Assembly: GCF_031599675.1 (NCBI RefSeq)
Contig: NZ_CP134223.1
Coordinates: forward strand, 2,232,001-2,296,000
Direction of reading: 5' to 3'
DNA from: Paenibacillus pedocola
Lineage (GTDB): Bacteria; Bacillota; Bacilli; Paenibacillales; Paenibacillaceae
Length of the DNA stretch: 64,000 nt
In this document: positions 45,500 to 54,379 of the stretch, in pieces
How the letters are laid out: each line of letters opens with the position of its first letter
Position numbering within the stretch: the stretch's first letter is position 1
The notes under the pieces: model-generated
What the model was told of the DNA's origin: nothing
The model's database searches: none
The model's input: only the letters and a program-made list of their open reading frames with translations
Made by a program: the position numbers and the translations under genes

Positions 45500-46015
45500 T
45501 TAATGAGTCATTCCACTCATGCCGCCCATGCTGCTTACAATCTCAGGATTAACCATTCCGAAGATCATTGCGATGTGTGCAACCACCAGGAAGCCGCTGA
45601 CGAGAATAAAGTGAAGTTTCAGCTTTTCTTCTTCCGAACGTTTACGTCCAATAAGCCCAAGATCCAGCAGAGCCAGAGGAAGCAGGAAGATGACACCGCT
45701 CAAATAAAAACCTACAGCAACCACATCTACCCAGGTGTGCCACTCCCCGTTTACGGTCAGAGGGACAAAAGCGGTCGGGAACAGATATAGGAACACTCCT
45801 GTAAAGTACAGACCGGCCAAAATGCTGCAGATCCGGTTAAAAGCTCTTAGGCTGCCTTTGACATTTTTGTTGAAAAGAATAAAAAACTCGGTTACCGTAA
45901 TGGTCTCAGCAAAAATGACCGGGATTGCCATAAAAATAATCAGATTCCATGGCTGGTTGTCCATCAAAAGGGACATATAATGTGTCATGTTCATTTGGTT
46001 CATTTCCCCCATCAA
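45500..46015 (-). CDS. Four-helix membrane protein, DUF6803-like
   Basis: 171-residue integral membrane protein with four predicted helices. Both ends are rich in Met and His: MMGEMNQMNMTHYM at the start and SSMGGMSGMTH at the end. It resembles a family I recall as DUF6803, with unknown function. RBS GGGGGAAATG overlaps the first codons. Convergent with the two-component cluster; the shared Met/His richness suggests, but does not prove, a common metal-related role. Confidence 0.7.
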   Translation of the reverse strand: MMGEMNQMNMTHYMSLLMDNQPWNLIIFMAIPVIFAETITVTEFFILFNKNVKGSLRAFNRICSILAGLYFTGVFLYLFPTAFVPLTVNGEWHTWVDVVAVGFYLSGVIFLLPLALLDLGLIGRKRSEEEKLKLHFILVSGFLVVAHIAMIFGMVNPEIVSSMGGMSGMTH

Positions 46016-46089
46016 ATATATTTACTACAAAGTTAGTATAAGGGGAAAGTGTGTGGAAAGTATGGAGAAGAGAAATCGCTCTTTATCTG

Positions 46090-47181
46090 TCAGGAGGCTG
46101 GTTTAATTTTTTTTATTTTCATTATTACAAAAAGAATTAAAGGCAGCACTACTTGAAAAAAAGGCGAGGACGTTTTCAGGCTTACATCACGTCCTATGAT
46201 AATGTGGTGGGTGTAATTGGGTGACAAAAAAGAAATTCCATAAATAAGGGCAGCCAAGGGGAGAGTCCATTTTTTAAAGGATATCCCGGTAATTCTTTCG
46301 AGTCCGATTACTGCCCCATTAAAAAACGCCGCCATTTTAATGCCTAAACCGAGGAAAAACAGCAGGATAAAAAGAGCATCCGTACGTTCAAAGACCTCAG
46401 TTAGTCTAACCAATTGTACCGATTGAAGCAATGGAAGGGTACTGAATGCGGCTAATTTATGACCCATTACCAGAACGATTAATTGATTTAGGAATGTCAG
46501 TGATAATGCAGTAAGAATATAAGCCGTTATAACAGCTTTACGGAGTTTTTTTACTTTCCGCACATGCGGATAGAAGACAAGAAATAAAACAACTTGTCCA
46601 AAGGGAAAAGATACAATATCCGGAATAGCGGCTTTAAAGACCGGCATCCAGCCGTTTTCCAGAATCGGGTAGAAAAACTCCAAGTGAAGGATACCCGTAG
46701 CAGGAATTAAAATGCTGATAATCATATATCCAAGCACCATACCTGGAAACAGAATCACACACATTAAGAAGAACACCTTATACCCGTAACGAACCGTGTT
46801 AGAGACCACCAAAATGGCAATTAAGGAAACTACCCAGAGTGGCGTCCGGTTTAGCAGGGTCAATAAAGTGATTTCTGCTAAATCACGCAGATTTCTTGAG
46901 GTTTCATAAGCAAAGTAACCCACAAACAGAAGATTCAGAACCGAACCCGCGTATTTCCCCGTATATCTCCGAAAAAGCTGGAACAAATCCAGATTCGGCT
47001 CTTGTCTGTAAATGGACAGATGAAGCATTAGTAGGATCAGACCGGCAAAGGCGCCTATAAGCATAGCCAGCCAGGCATCCTGTTTAGCTTCACTGCCAAT
47101 AAAAAACAAAGTCGTGCTGCCTACCTCGAATAGGGAAAAACATATCATCAATTCTGAAACACGTATGGTATGCTTCCCCAT
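46090..47181 (-). CDS. Spore germination receptor subunit B (GerAB/GerKB family permease)
   Basis: 363-residue integral membrane protein with about ten helices of the amino-acid/polyamine/organocation-transporter fold. The GerAB subunit binds the germinant in the inner spore membrane. The N-terminal signature (RVSELMICFSLFEVG) is typical. It is the last gene of a three-gene operon in the order A-C-B, as in gerK of B. subtilis. The spacing from the C subunit gene is 36 bases with RBS AAGGGGATG. Confidence 0.92.
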   Translation of the reverse strand: MGKHTIRVSELMICFSLFEVGSTTLFFIGSEAKQDAWLAMLIGAFAGLILLMLHLSIYRQEPNLDLFQLFRRYTGKYAGSVLNLLFVGYFAYETSRNLRDLAEITLLTLLNRTPLWVVSLIAILVVSNTVRYGYKVFFLMCVILFPGMVLGYMIISILIPATGILHLEFFYPILENGWMPVFKAAIPDIVSFPFGQVVLFLVFYPHVRKVKKLRKAVITAYILTALSLTFLNQLIVLVMGHKLAAFSTLPLLQSVQLVRLTEVFERTDALFILLFFLGLGIKMAAFFNGAVIGLERITGISFKKWTLPLAALIYGISFLSPNYTHHIIIGRDVSLKTSSPFFQVVLPLILFVIMKIKKIKPAS

Positions 47182-47217
47182 AATTTGAACTCATCCCCTT
47201 TTATTGGATTACATTGA

Positions 47218-48429
47218 TTATTCAGACTTTAGTAAATCTACGAAGGAGTTTTGCAGAAGACCTACCCGTTTTATATTGACATCCACATCAATCTCTAAAT
47301 TCATATTAGCTAACTCCCCGGGCCAGGAGTTTTTTATCTTTGCCCATTCTTTCGGGTATTTCCGGTGTATTTTGTCAGCGATACCTATAAGATCAATATT
47401 CATACGTTGAACAGTTTTCCAGCCTTCTCTCATTTGCGACTCAATAAGCTCTTCCGCTTGGGTTTGTAATTTCTCCAGACCGTACAGGGAAGTTACGTCT
47501 TCCTTGGAGATGGTTTCCAGCAGTTCGCCGCTGACTTTAGCATTTACCATTAAAGTGAAATTATTATTTTTATTTAGTACAGGGGATACCTTGACTTTGG
47601 CTTTCCGGATAAAAATTGCTGATTGCCTGGACTGGCTGTCCAGGGTGCTTAATGTTGTTGATTTGATCTGATCGGTTAGCCAGGCAATCCCTAAGCTTTC
47701 CTGCTGATGGATTTCGCCTATTTTTTTGGATTTTCGGAAGACTGATAAGCTGGATATTTTCAGTTTACCTTTCGTTGAGGTTTGATTAAAAATATCTGTA
47801 GAATTCATTTTTATATCATCCTCCCCCTTTATTGCCAAGGTCGGAACCCCGGCAGCGGCGCTGTCTGACGTGATTTTTAGTGCCAGCTCGTGAATCGTAA
47901 TGGAAGGGTAATAAGACCCGAATTGTGTGTTTTTTTGCAAGATCTGGGTTAGTGATTGTCCGGGGATTTTTTCCGGCGGAGTTAGCTTTTTCAAAAAATC
48001 CCGTGCTTCCCCGTCAACGATAACCACCCTTACCGTTTCCCGGGCATCCGGATTCCGGTAGTATGTATCCAAAATTTCTTCAATCCCCTGTTCAGCAGTT
48101 TTTTTTCCAATCAGCACAATATTGTTGTGAGCGAAATAAAGTCTTCTTGGATTCTCCAGGTTACCTACAGACACGGCTCCTCTTATCGTTGTGCCGTGTG
48201 TGCTGAAGGTATGAACCGGAGATTGTGAACCCCCGGCGCCAGACGCTCCGCTGCTATTGGAGAGTGCCGATGGATTAATAATTTGGAAGGTAACGGTCCA
48301 ATCTCCAGTTCCACCGTCAAAACCTGTGGCTGCTGTAATGCCTAATTCATTCAACTCGGTACGGTTTCCGCATCCAGTGCCCAGTAAAACAAGAATAGAT
48401 AGTAGAAGAACACATCTTAAACAACGCAT
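47218..48429 (-). CDS. Spore germination receptor lipoprotein subunit C (GerAC family)
   Basis: 403-residue lipoprotein with signal peptide and lipobox GTGC followed by NRTELNELGI, the family hallmark, then three GerC domains. It anchors on the outer face of the inner spore membrane. ATG 48429 is preferred, with RBS AAGAGGTG six bases upstream; a GTG at 48438 would destroy this spacing. It overlaps the preceding A subunit region closely. Confidence 0.92.
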   Translation of the reverse strand: MRCLRCVLLLSILVLLGTGCGNRTELNELGITAATGFDGGTGDWTVTFQIINPSALSNSSGASGAGGSQSPVHTFSTHGTTIRGAVSVGNLENPRRLYFAHNNIVLIGKKTAEQGIEEILDTYYRNPDARETVRVVIVDGEARDFLKKLTPPEKIPGQSLTQILQKNTQFGSYYPSITIHELALKITSDSAAAGVPTLAIKGEDDIKMNSTDIFNQTSTKGKLKISSLSVFRKSKKIGEIHQQESLGIAWLTDQIKSTTLSTLDSQSRQSAIFIRKAKVKVSPVLNKNNNFTLMVNAKVSGELLETISKEDVTSLYGLEKLQTQAEELIESQMREGWKTVQRMNIDLIGIADKIHRKYPKEWAKIKNSWPGELANMNLEIDVDVNIKRVGLLQNSFVDLLKSE

Positions 48430-48441
48430 ATGGTTCACCTC

Positions 48442-50058
48442 TTATTGTTCTGACTCTTTCATATCGTCCAGTCTATTGCTTGTCCCTTTTGGATACTGGT
48501 AAGGGGCTTGTCTCATTCTGTTTTTGCCGGATTTTTCATGAGGTCTGGTTTTCATTGCCCACCATGGAGCCCGCAAGACTAAATCCTTCATATTTGATTT
48601 GAAAAAGGGTCCAAAGGGCATAAAATAATCAACACCAAAGGATTTCAGTGAGAGCAAATGTGCTAAAAGAGGGATCAATCCGGCCAAGATACCGAATAAT
48701 CCAAGAAAACCAGCCAGAAACATAAGGACAAAGCGAAGAAGCCGAATAGCAGAGGACATACTGAAATAAGGAATTGCAAAATTTGAGATCGCAGTAAAAG
48801 AGACCACTATAACAATCGCGCCAGAGACAAGTCCTGCCTCGACGGCTGCTTGTCCGATAACCAGGGCACCTACAATCGATATAGCCGGGCCAATGACCCG
48901 AGGCATTCTTACCCCGGCTTCACGAATCACTTCAAAGGTGATTTCCATTAGGAGTGCTTCTACCAACGCGGGAAAAGGAGTTCCTTCTCTTTGTGCTGTA
49001 AGTGAGATCAGGAGCGTAGTAGGAATCATTTCTTGCTGGAATGTAGTCAGGGCAATATATAAAGAGGGAAGGAGCAAAGAAACGAGGAAAGCCACTAACC
49101 GCAGACAACGCAGAAAGGTTGAAATATCGTACCGCTGATAGTAGTCCTCGGGCGTTTGGAAAAAGTTAAAAAAGGTGACTGGCGCAATCAGAGCAAAAGG
49201 TGTACCATCCACGAGCACTGCAACCTGGCCATCCAAGAGACTTCCGGCGACGGTGTCAGGCCGTTCGGTGTCAATGATCATAGGAAAGGGAGACAAGGGG
49301 GTATCTTGGATAAATTCTTCAATATAGCCGCTTTCAAGAATGCTGTCGGTATCAATAGACTGCAGTCTTAAATTAATTTCCTTCACTACATCAGTGTTAG
49401 CAACATCCTCAATATAGGCTAAAACTACTGTGGTATGAGTTAGCTGGCCGATATCATGAGTTTCAAATTTAAGCTTAGGTGATCTGATTTTTCTCCGGAC
49501 TAATGCAATGTTAGTTGTAATATCTTCGGTGAATCCTTCTTTTGGGCCCCTGACTACAGTTTGGGATGAGGGTTCTTCCACGCTGCGTCTGGCCCCCCCA
49601 GAGATCATAACGGCTAGTGCAAACGGACAGTTATTAATAATAATCACTGCGCTGCCGGAAAGGATTTCGGTAAAAAGCTGATCTTCATTACGGATTATCT
49701 GCATATGCCCGGATGGCAGCTTTTCGAGTAAACGGGAAGCCATCTGACTAGGGTTAGTTTGGTTTTGATTGTTGTCAGAATCTTCATGGATTAAACCTTC
49801 GATCAAGTTTGTCAATAATTTCCGATCAATTAATCCTGCGAAATAACAGACCGCCATTCCGGAAGGCTCCGCCGGATGCCCGGACAGGGAACGGACGGTA
49901 AAGTCAGGACTTTGGCCGAATTGATCCTTAAGTAAGAGAAGGGTGCGAGGTAAAGAGGGATTAATAGACTGAGCATCCTGCTGTTTCTTGGATTTTTCGA
50001 TGTCCTGACTCTGCTGTTTTGGCTGTGAAAAAACCTTTTTGAACCACCGGCCAAGCAT
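48442..50058 (-). CDS. Spore germination receptor subunit A (GerAA family)
   Basis: 538-residue membrane protein: a large hydrophilic N-terminal domain (about 60-310), then about five helices. YIEDVANTDVVKEINLRL (near 214) and PFPMIIDTERPDTV (near 258) are GerAA hallmarks. A poorly conserved charged region rich in Gln/Lys occupies the first 30 residues. It is the first gene of the receptor operon. RBS GGAGTGAT. A SigG-like promoter lies just upstream. Confidence 0.93.
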   Translation of the reverse strand: MLGRWFKKVFSQPKQQSQDIEKSKKQQDAQSINPSLPRTLLLLKDQFGQSPDFTVRSLSGHPAEPSGMAVCYFAGLIDRKLLTNLIEGLIHEDSDNNQNQTNPSQMASRLLEKLPSGHMQIIRNEDQLFTEILSGSAVIIINNCPFALAVMISGGARRSVEEPSSQTVVRGPKEGFTEDITTNIALVRRKIRSPKLKFETHDIGQLTHTTVVLAYIEDVANTDVVKEINLRLQSIDTDSILESGYIEEFIQDTPLSPFPMIIDTERPDTVAGSLLDGQVAVLVDGTPFALIAPVTFFNFFQTPEDYYQRYDISTFLRCLRLVAFLVSLLLPSLYIALTTFQQEMIPTTLLISLTAQREGTPFPALVEALLMEITFEVIREAGVRMPRVIGPAISIVGALVIGQAAVEAGLVSGAIVIVVSFTAISNFAIPYFSMSSAIRLLRFVLMFLAGFLGLFGILAGLIPLLAHLLSLKSFGVDYFMPFGPFFKSNMKDLVLRAPWWAMKTRPHEKSGKNRMRQAPYQYPKGTSNRLDDMKESEQ

Positions 50059-50094
50059 CTGCTAATCACTCCATTCAAAGGTAAAGGATGTGGA

Positions 50095-50124
50095 TAATTT
50101 GTTCCAAATGATCAAATTTATACC
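50095..50124 (-). promoter_or_regulatory. SigG-like promoter of the germination operon
   Basis: On the minus strand GGTATA and CAAATTA are separated by 17 bases; the forespore sigma factor SigG prefers a GNATR-type -35 and CATNNTA-type -10. It would start transcription about 30 bases before the GerAA ATG. Germination receptor operons are SigG-dependent in B. subtilis. Confidence 0.45.
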
Positions 50125-50157
50125 TCTATACCTAATTCTTCGCTATCTGCCAGACCT

Positions 50158-50193
50158 AACAGCCCCTTCCGGTTACTAGCGGAGGGGCTGTTG
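50158..50193. terminator. Hairpin after the YheC/D operon
   Basis: AACAGCCCCTTCCG and CGGAGGGGCTGTT form a strong stem with one mismatch. It lies 20 bases after the end of the last ATP-grasp gene. The T run is poor on the minus strand, so it may act by stem stability or be a mixed terminator. Confidence 0.6.
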
Positions 50194-50212
50194 TTGTGTT
50201 GAGGAACATGCT

Positions 50213-51343
50213 CTATTCCTCAACTGTTTTGACTGAGCTTGGCGTGTTCTTGTTCTTATACACCCACATCGCATACTCAAGCGGCCGCACCAGCGCTTTG
50301 CGGTAAGTACCGCTGTCGCCTGTACGTGCAAACACCTCTCGGGCCGGCTTGGGGTTGACCTCCAGCACAAAGATCCGGCCCTGGCGGTCAATGGCGAGAT
50401 CGAGTGCCAGCTCGCAGAGTGCCCCGAAGCTTTCTTCCAGGAATGAAGCGGCTTCGATGCCAAGCTTTTCGGCGGTTTTCATTGCTTTGGTAGCTTTCTC
50501 TTCGCTGCCCAGCCATTCCTTCAGCAGAATTTCCGCACGAACCGCGTGGCCGCCGCCGTGCAGGTTGGAAGTGACACTGCGGGCAGCGCCTACCCGGCCG
50601 GCCATGCCGGTCAGCTCCCATTCGCCCTGGCCGTTCTTTTGCACGAGCATGCGGTAGTCATGGAAACGTCCGCCGGGCAGACGCAGCGGAATGCCCTGCT
50701 GGACGAGGAAACGTCCGCCAAGGCACCACTGGCGGACGATGGATTCCAGCCGCGGGAGCGTAACCTTGCGCGGGGAAATAATCTGCCGGTTCTGGCGGCG
50801 GCCTTGAATGTCGTACAGGCTTTTCCCCTCTTTGAGCCGTTCGATCCGCAAAATGCCGCGTCCGCCCGTACCATTAATGGGCTTCACATAGACCACCGGG
50901 CTTATCTTGAGCATCCGCTGCAGATCTGCCGAGGACTGGTAGAAGAGGGTCTCGGGCATATGCTGGCGGAAGCGGCTCTTCTGCGAAAAGGTCTGGTGGA
51001 TCGTCCATTTGTTGCGCAGCGGACGGTTCAGAAAGGTCAGGTGATTATAGCGGGAGCGGAAGCGCAGGAGCTGCTCGAAGCGGGAGCTGCGCTGAATCCG
51101 GCAGCGGTCATAGATCATATTGGGGAAGGAGCGCCATTTGCGCGACCATTTACCGCTTGCCGGATCGTAGACCATGGCGTGAATCTGTTCTTTGCCGGCA
51201 TTGACATCGGCAGGGGTAAACACAAACACATCCAGGCCGATCTTTTTGCCTTCAATAATCATCCTCCGGTATACACTCCGCTCTTCAAGCTGTTTGGCTT
51301 CGTTCAGATACAGGGTGAGGATGCCTAAGACGGGTTCTGGCAC
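50213..51343 (-). CDS. YheC/YheD-type ATP-grasp protein, paralogue 5 (short form)
   Basis: 376-residue spore-coat-associated ATP-grasp protein, last gene of the operon. The ATP-binding loop is YVKPINGTGGRGI (near 155), the central motif DYRMLVQKNG (near 227) and the metal-binding end FVLEVNPKP (near 340). ATP-grasp enzymes join a carboxylate to an amine through an acyl phosphate; the substrate here is unknown. GTG start with RBS AAGGTGA; it overlaps the GNAT gene by 19 bases. All active-site residues I can check are kept. Confidence 0.9.
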   Translation of the reverse strand: MPEPVLGILTLYLNEAKQLEERSVYRRMIIEGKKIGLDVFVFTPADVNAGKEQIHAMVYDPASGKWSRKWRSFPNMIYDRCRIQRSSRFEQLLRFRSRYNHLTFLNRPLRNKWTIHQTFSQKSRFRQHMPETLFYQSSADLQRMLKISPVVYVKPINGTGGRGILRIERLKEGKSLYDIQGRRQNRQIISPRKVTLPRLESIVRQWCLGGRFLVQQGIPLRLPGGRFHDYRMLVQKNGQGEWELTGMAGRVGAARSVTSNLHGGGHAVRAEILLKEWLGSEEKATKAMKTAEKLGIEAASFLEESFGALCELALDLAIDRQGRIFVLEVNPKPAREVFARTGDSGTYRKALVRPLEYAMWVYKNKNTPSSVKTVEE

Positions 51344-51843
51344 AGGAAATCACCTTCTTGTGGGAGAGTTGCCGCGCTGCTGCTGTCTATCTGCGACCGC
51401 AGCAGCAGCGTGGGCTTGCCGGTAGGGCCGCTGGTCAGGCCTACCGCGGCAAGCCCGCTGTTGAAGCACATTTTCAGGCTTGCCGGATTGTCACAGGCCA
51501 CCTGGCATTCCAGGCGGCCCAGGCGCTGCAGCTGTGCGGACAGCAGCGCCGTTCCGGTATGACGGTTACGGTATAAGGGATGAACGGCGACCAGGCAGGC
51601 TTCCTTGCCGTAGCCGGACACAAAGCTGACGCCTGCCAGCTGACGGCCGCTTTGGCCACGGACGGTGGCAACCAGCAGCGAGACACCGGGTTCAGCCAGC
51701 TGGTCCGGCGTCAGCCTGCAGAGCTGGCGGCAACCGCGAAGAGTTAGCCGCTGTTCCCCGTATTCCCGCAGGAATTCCAGCAGCCCGGCGAGCTTCGAAT
51801 TCCATTGTCCCGGACTGGTATCATAGATAGAGGAGATCTGCAT
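51325..51843 (-). CDS. GNAT-like acetyltransferase inside the ATP-grasp operon
   Basis: 172-residue protein with a GNAT-like core: VSFVSGYGKEACLVAVHPLY then RNRHTGTALLSAQL in place of the acetyl-CoA loop (near 94-107), and CDNPASLKMCFNSGL typical of the fold's last helix. It is embedded between ATP-grasp paralogues 4 and 5, 24 bases after one and overlapping the other by 19, so it is co-translated with them. It may modify the same target. The loop is not the perfect consensus, so catalysis is uncertain. Confidence 0.75.
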   Translation of the reverse strand: MQISSIYDTSPGQWNSKLAGLLEFLREYGEQRLTLRGCRQLCRLTPDQLAEPGVSLLVATVRGQSGRQLAGVSFVSGYGKEACLVAVHPLYRNRHTGTALLSAQLQRLGRLECQVACDNPASLKMCFNSGLAAVGLTSGPTGKPTLLLRSQIDSSSAATLPQEGDFLCQNPS

Positions 51844-51867
51844 GGGTGCACTTCCTTATAAAGGATT

Positions 51868-52980
51868 CTATTTGCTCTGCCGGGCCAGATGCTGGCTGTA
51901 TTGGAAGATCCGTTCGAGTGAAAGCTTACGGATGGCCGGCTCATCGAATTTCATCGGCCGGGAGTTGGCCTCAAAGAACCAGAGGCCGCCTTCCTCGTCA
52001 ACGCCGAGATCCATAGACATCTCGCCGAGCATAGCTCCCGAAGCCCGCTCGATCTGGCGGGCAATCAGGAGGGCAGTGGTAGGAACATTCTTCAGTATGG
52101 ATGCTGCCCGCTCCGGGCCGAAGGTTCCCTCCAGCATGCTTGCGGGCTCCTCAATACTGCCGCCGCGCGGCACATGCGTTGTAATGCTGCGTGCACCGGC
52201 CAGCCTTGCACCGATGCCGGTTACGGCCCAGGCACCTCTGCCGTTCTTCTGCAGCAGCACCCGCAGATCAAAGGGGCGTCCGCCGTGGGTGGCCAGCCCG
52301 ATCGCCTGCTGCACGATATATTGCGAGATGCCTTTCTCTCTGCTGATCCGCGCCCACAGGCGGTCCATGGAAGCAGCCTTATAGGTTACGTTCTTTTTGC
52401 CGCTCTGGATCTGCAGCCTGTAAGGCAAGCTGATATCTGCGCGGTATTTTAACCGCATAATTCCTTTGCCGGCCTTGCCGTTCTCCGGCTTGAGGTAGAG
52501 GCTGTCATGAATTTTCAGCATGGCGCTCAGTGTATTCGCACCCCGCAGCCGTCTCGTTTTGGGCACATGCCTTGCGGTCACCTTGGATTCCTTCAGCCAT
52601 TCGAACAGACTCCATTTATTGAAGAAGTTCGGATTATACATCTGAATTTCTTCATGCTGCAGGCATTCGGCAATTTTACGGGCGACCGGAGCTTTTTCTT
52701 CCTCATCACGGTTCGGAATCCGGTTGTAGATTACCTGCGGCAGAGGCATAGGGACGCTGTACCATATTTTCCCGCTGGCGGAAGGGACGAAGCCGTTCAC
52801 CATCCGCTCCTCAAACTTCAGGTCGCGGACGGTGACGACATAGACGAGATAGCCCATTTCTTTGCCAGTACGGATGATATCGCGGAAGTTACTGCGGTTA
52901 CCGCGAAACTGCTTCAGCCTGTCACTGGTTGTCAATATGGCAATTACCGGTTTGCTGGGGTCAGGAGAGCGGGTATTCAC
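51868..52980 (-). CDS. YheC/YheD-type ATP-grasp protein, paralogue 4 (short form)
   Basis: 370-residue paralogue without the N-terminal extension. The ATP loop is YLKPENGKAGKGI (near 163), central motif DLRVLLQKNG (near 243) and the end WFFEANSRP (near 346). GTG start with RBS GGAGGGA, sharing a 4-base GTGA overlap with the end of paralogue 3, so translation is coupled. YheC and YheD of B. subtilis are spore coat-associated proteins. Confidence 0.9.
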   Translation of the reverse strand: MNTRSPDPSKPVIAILTTSDRLKQFRGNRSNFRDIIRTGKEMGYLVYVVTVRDLKFEERMVNGFVPSASGKIWYSVPMPLPQVIYNRIPNRDEEEKAPVARKIAECLQHEEIQMYNPNFFNKWSLFEWLKESKVTARHVPKTRRLRGANTLSAMLKIHDSLYLKPENGKAGKGIMRLKYRADISLPYRLQIQSGKKNVTYKAASMDRLWARISREKGISQYIVQQAIGLATHGGRPFDLRVLLQKNGRGAWAVTGIGARLAGARSITTHVPRGGSIEEPASMLEGTFGPERAASILKNVPTTALLIARQIERASGAMLGEMSMDLGVDEEGGLWFFEANSRPMKFDEPAIRKLSLERIFQYSQHLARQSK

Positions 52981-54350
52981 AGGTCATCCCTCCTGCGGAA
53001 TTTGCTGAGGTACAGGCAGTGCTCCAGAATATGCTCGATGGAAGCTTTGCCCTCAGCGCGCAGGGAAGGATGGCGGAAGATGGAACGTCCCGGTTTGGCG
53101 TTAGCCTCGAACATCCAGATATCTTCGTCCTGGTCAATGCCAAGGTCAAAGCCGATTTCACCGAGCAGATGCCGGTGCTGAATTTCCAGTGATTCTGCAA
53201 GCTTGACGGCGGTAGCTTTGGCCCTCTGCAGCACTTCATCGGCTCTGGCTCCGAATACGCGGCCCAGCGCCTGCTGGGGAGTAAGCAGAGCTCCGCCGTT
53301 CTTAAGATGGGTGGTGACACTGCCCCGGCCGGCCTTTTTGGCTCCGATGCCGACAACGACCCACTGGTTGTTGCCGTTCTTATGCATATGGAAACGGAAA
53401 TCAATCGGGCAGGCGTCGATCTCGATCAGGCGGATACCCTGCTGGACGATATAATTTTGCAGGCTTTGGCCATGTCTGGCGCGGAGCATGCGCATCAGGC
53501 TGTCAAAGCTGGTAAAGCGCAGCAGCACATTTTTACCGTTCTTACGGTAACGGGCGAAATACCCCTTCTTCGGCAGGTAAGTAAGCCGGTATATTCCGTG
53601 CCCGAGACTGCCGGCGGAAGGTTTGTAATAGACGAAATGATGGCGGTCAAGCATATCGCGCATTTTCTCTGAACTGGGGTTGCTCACGGTTTCAGGGACA
53701 TAACGGTTCGCTGCGCCGTCGTTCTCCAGCAGCCTGTAAATATCCGATTTATTGAAGAAGCTCCAGTTAAAATAAGGAATTTTCTTCCGTCCGAACCGTT
53801 CTCGGAGCTGGTTGATATATGGTGAGGTTTCGGCCCGGCGGCTGGGCAGACGGTTATACACAACATCCGGGAGAGGGACCACTTTACGTTCAAACTTGCC
53901 GCTGTCGGTCAGGAAGAAACCGTTGACCTGTTCCTGTCCCCAGTCGATGTCGCGCGGTGTGAACGCGAATATATAGCATTTATTGCTGCCTTCCCGCAGC
54001 AGCTGCTTGATGAAGCCGGTACGCGAACCGAAGGGATTCGCCGATGTAGTTGGCCCGTCAGACAAAATGCCGACGAGTGGACCCAGCTGCACCTCATCAT
54101 TCTGCAGGTTGCGTAAGTAGACGCCGCCCGTTTTGGGCACCTTGATCGCGCTCTTCACTCCGGAGGCCAGGAACAGATGCTTCCCTGCCCGTTTGATCGG
54201 CTTAATCATGGCCGGGATGGCATCCTTGCCGAGACGCAGCCGGATATTTTTCTTGCCGGATAATTTTAGGCTTTTCATCAATTCACCCGAGACATAGACA
54301 ACTCGTTGGGGCTGCTTGGTGAAATGCACATTGCAAAAAGTGAGACCCAT
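52977..54350 (-). CDS. YheC/YheD-type ATP-grasp protein, paralogue 3 (long form)
   Basis: 457-residue paralogue with an extra N-terminal beta-rich domain of about 85 residues (SGELMKSLKLSGKKNIRLRL) before the GVLxxGP-like segment that opens the common core. ATP loop YYKPSAGSLGHGI (near 236), central motif DFRFHMHKNG (near 317; His replaces the Gln of the others) and end WMFEANAKP (near 424). The ATG at 54350 follows AAGGAGGA; the longer frame to 54383 overlaps the previous gene and lacks an RBS. Confidence 0.9.
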   Translation of the reverse strand: MGLTFCNVHFTKQPQRVVYVSGELMKSLKLSGKKNIRLRLGKDAIPAMIKPIKRAGKHLFLASGVKSAIKVPKTGGVYLRNLQNDEVQLGPLVGILSDGPTTSANPFGSRTGFIKQLLREGSNKCYIFAFTPRDIDWGQEQVNGFFLTDSGKFERKVVPLPDVVYNRLPSRRAETSPYINQLRERFGRKKIPYFNWSFFNKSDIYRLLENDGAANRYVPETVSNPSSEKMRDMLDRHHFVYYKPSAGSLGHGIYRLTYLPKKGYFARYRKNGKNVLLRFTSFDSLMRMLRARHGQSLQNYIVQQGIRLIEIDACPIDFRFHMHKNGNNQWVVVGIGAKKAGRGSVTTHLKNGGALLTPQQALGRVFGARADEVLQRAKATAVKLAESLEIQHRHLLGEIGFDLGIDQDEDIWMFEANAKPGRSIFRHPSLRAEGKASIEHILEHCLYLSKFRRRDDL

Positions 54351-54379
54351 TGATGAATCCTCCTTAGGAACCATTGATA

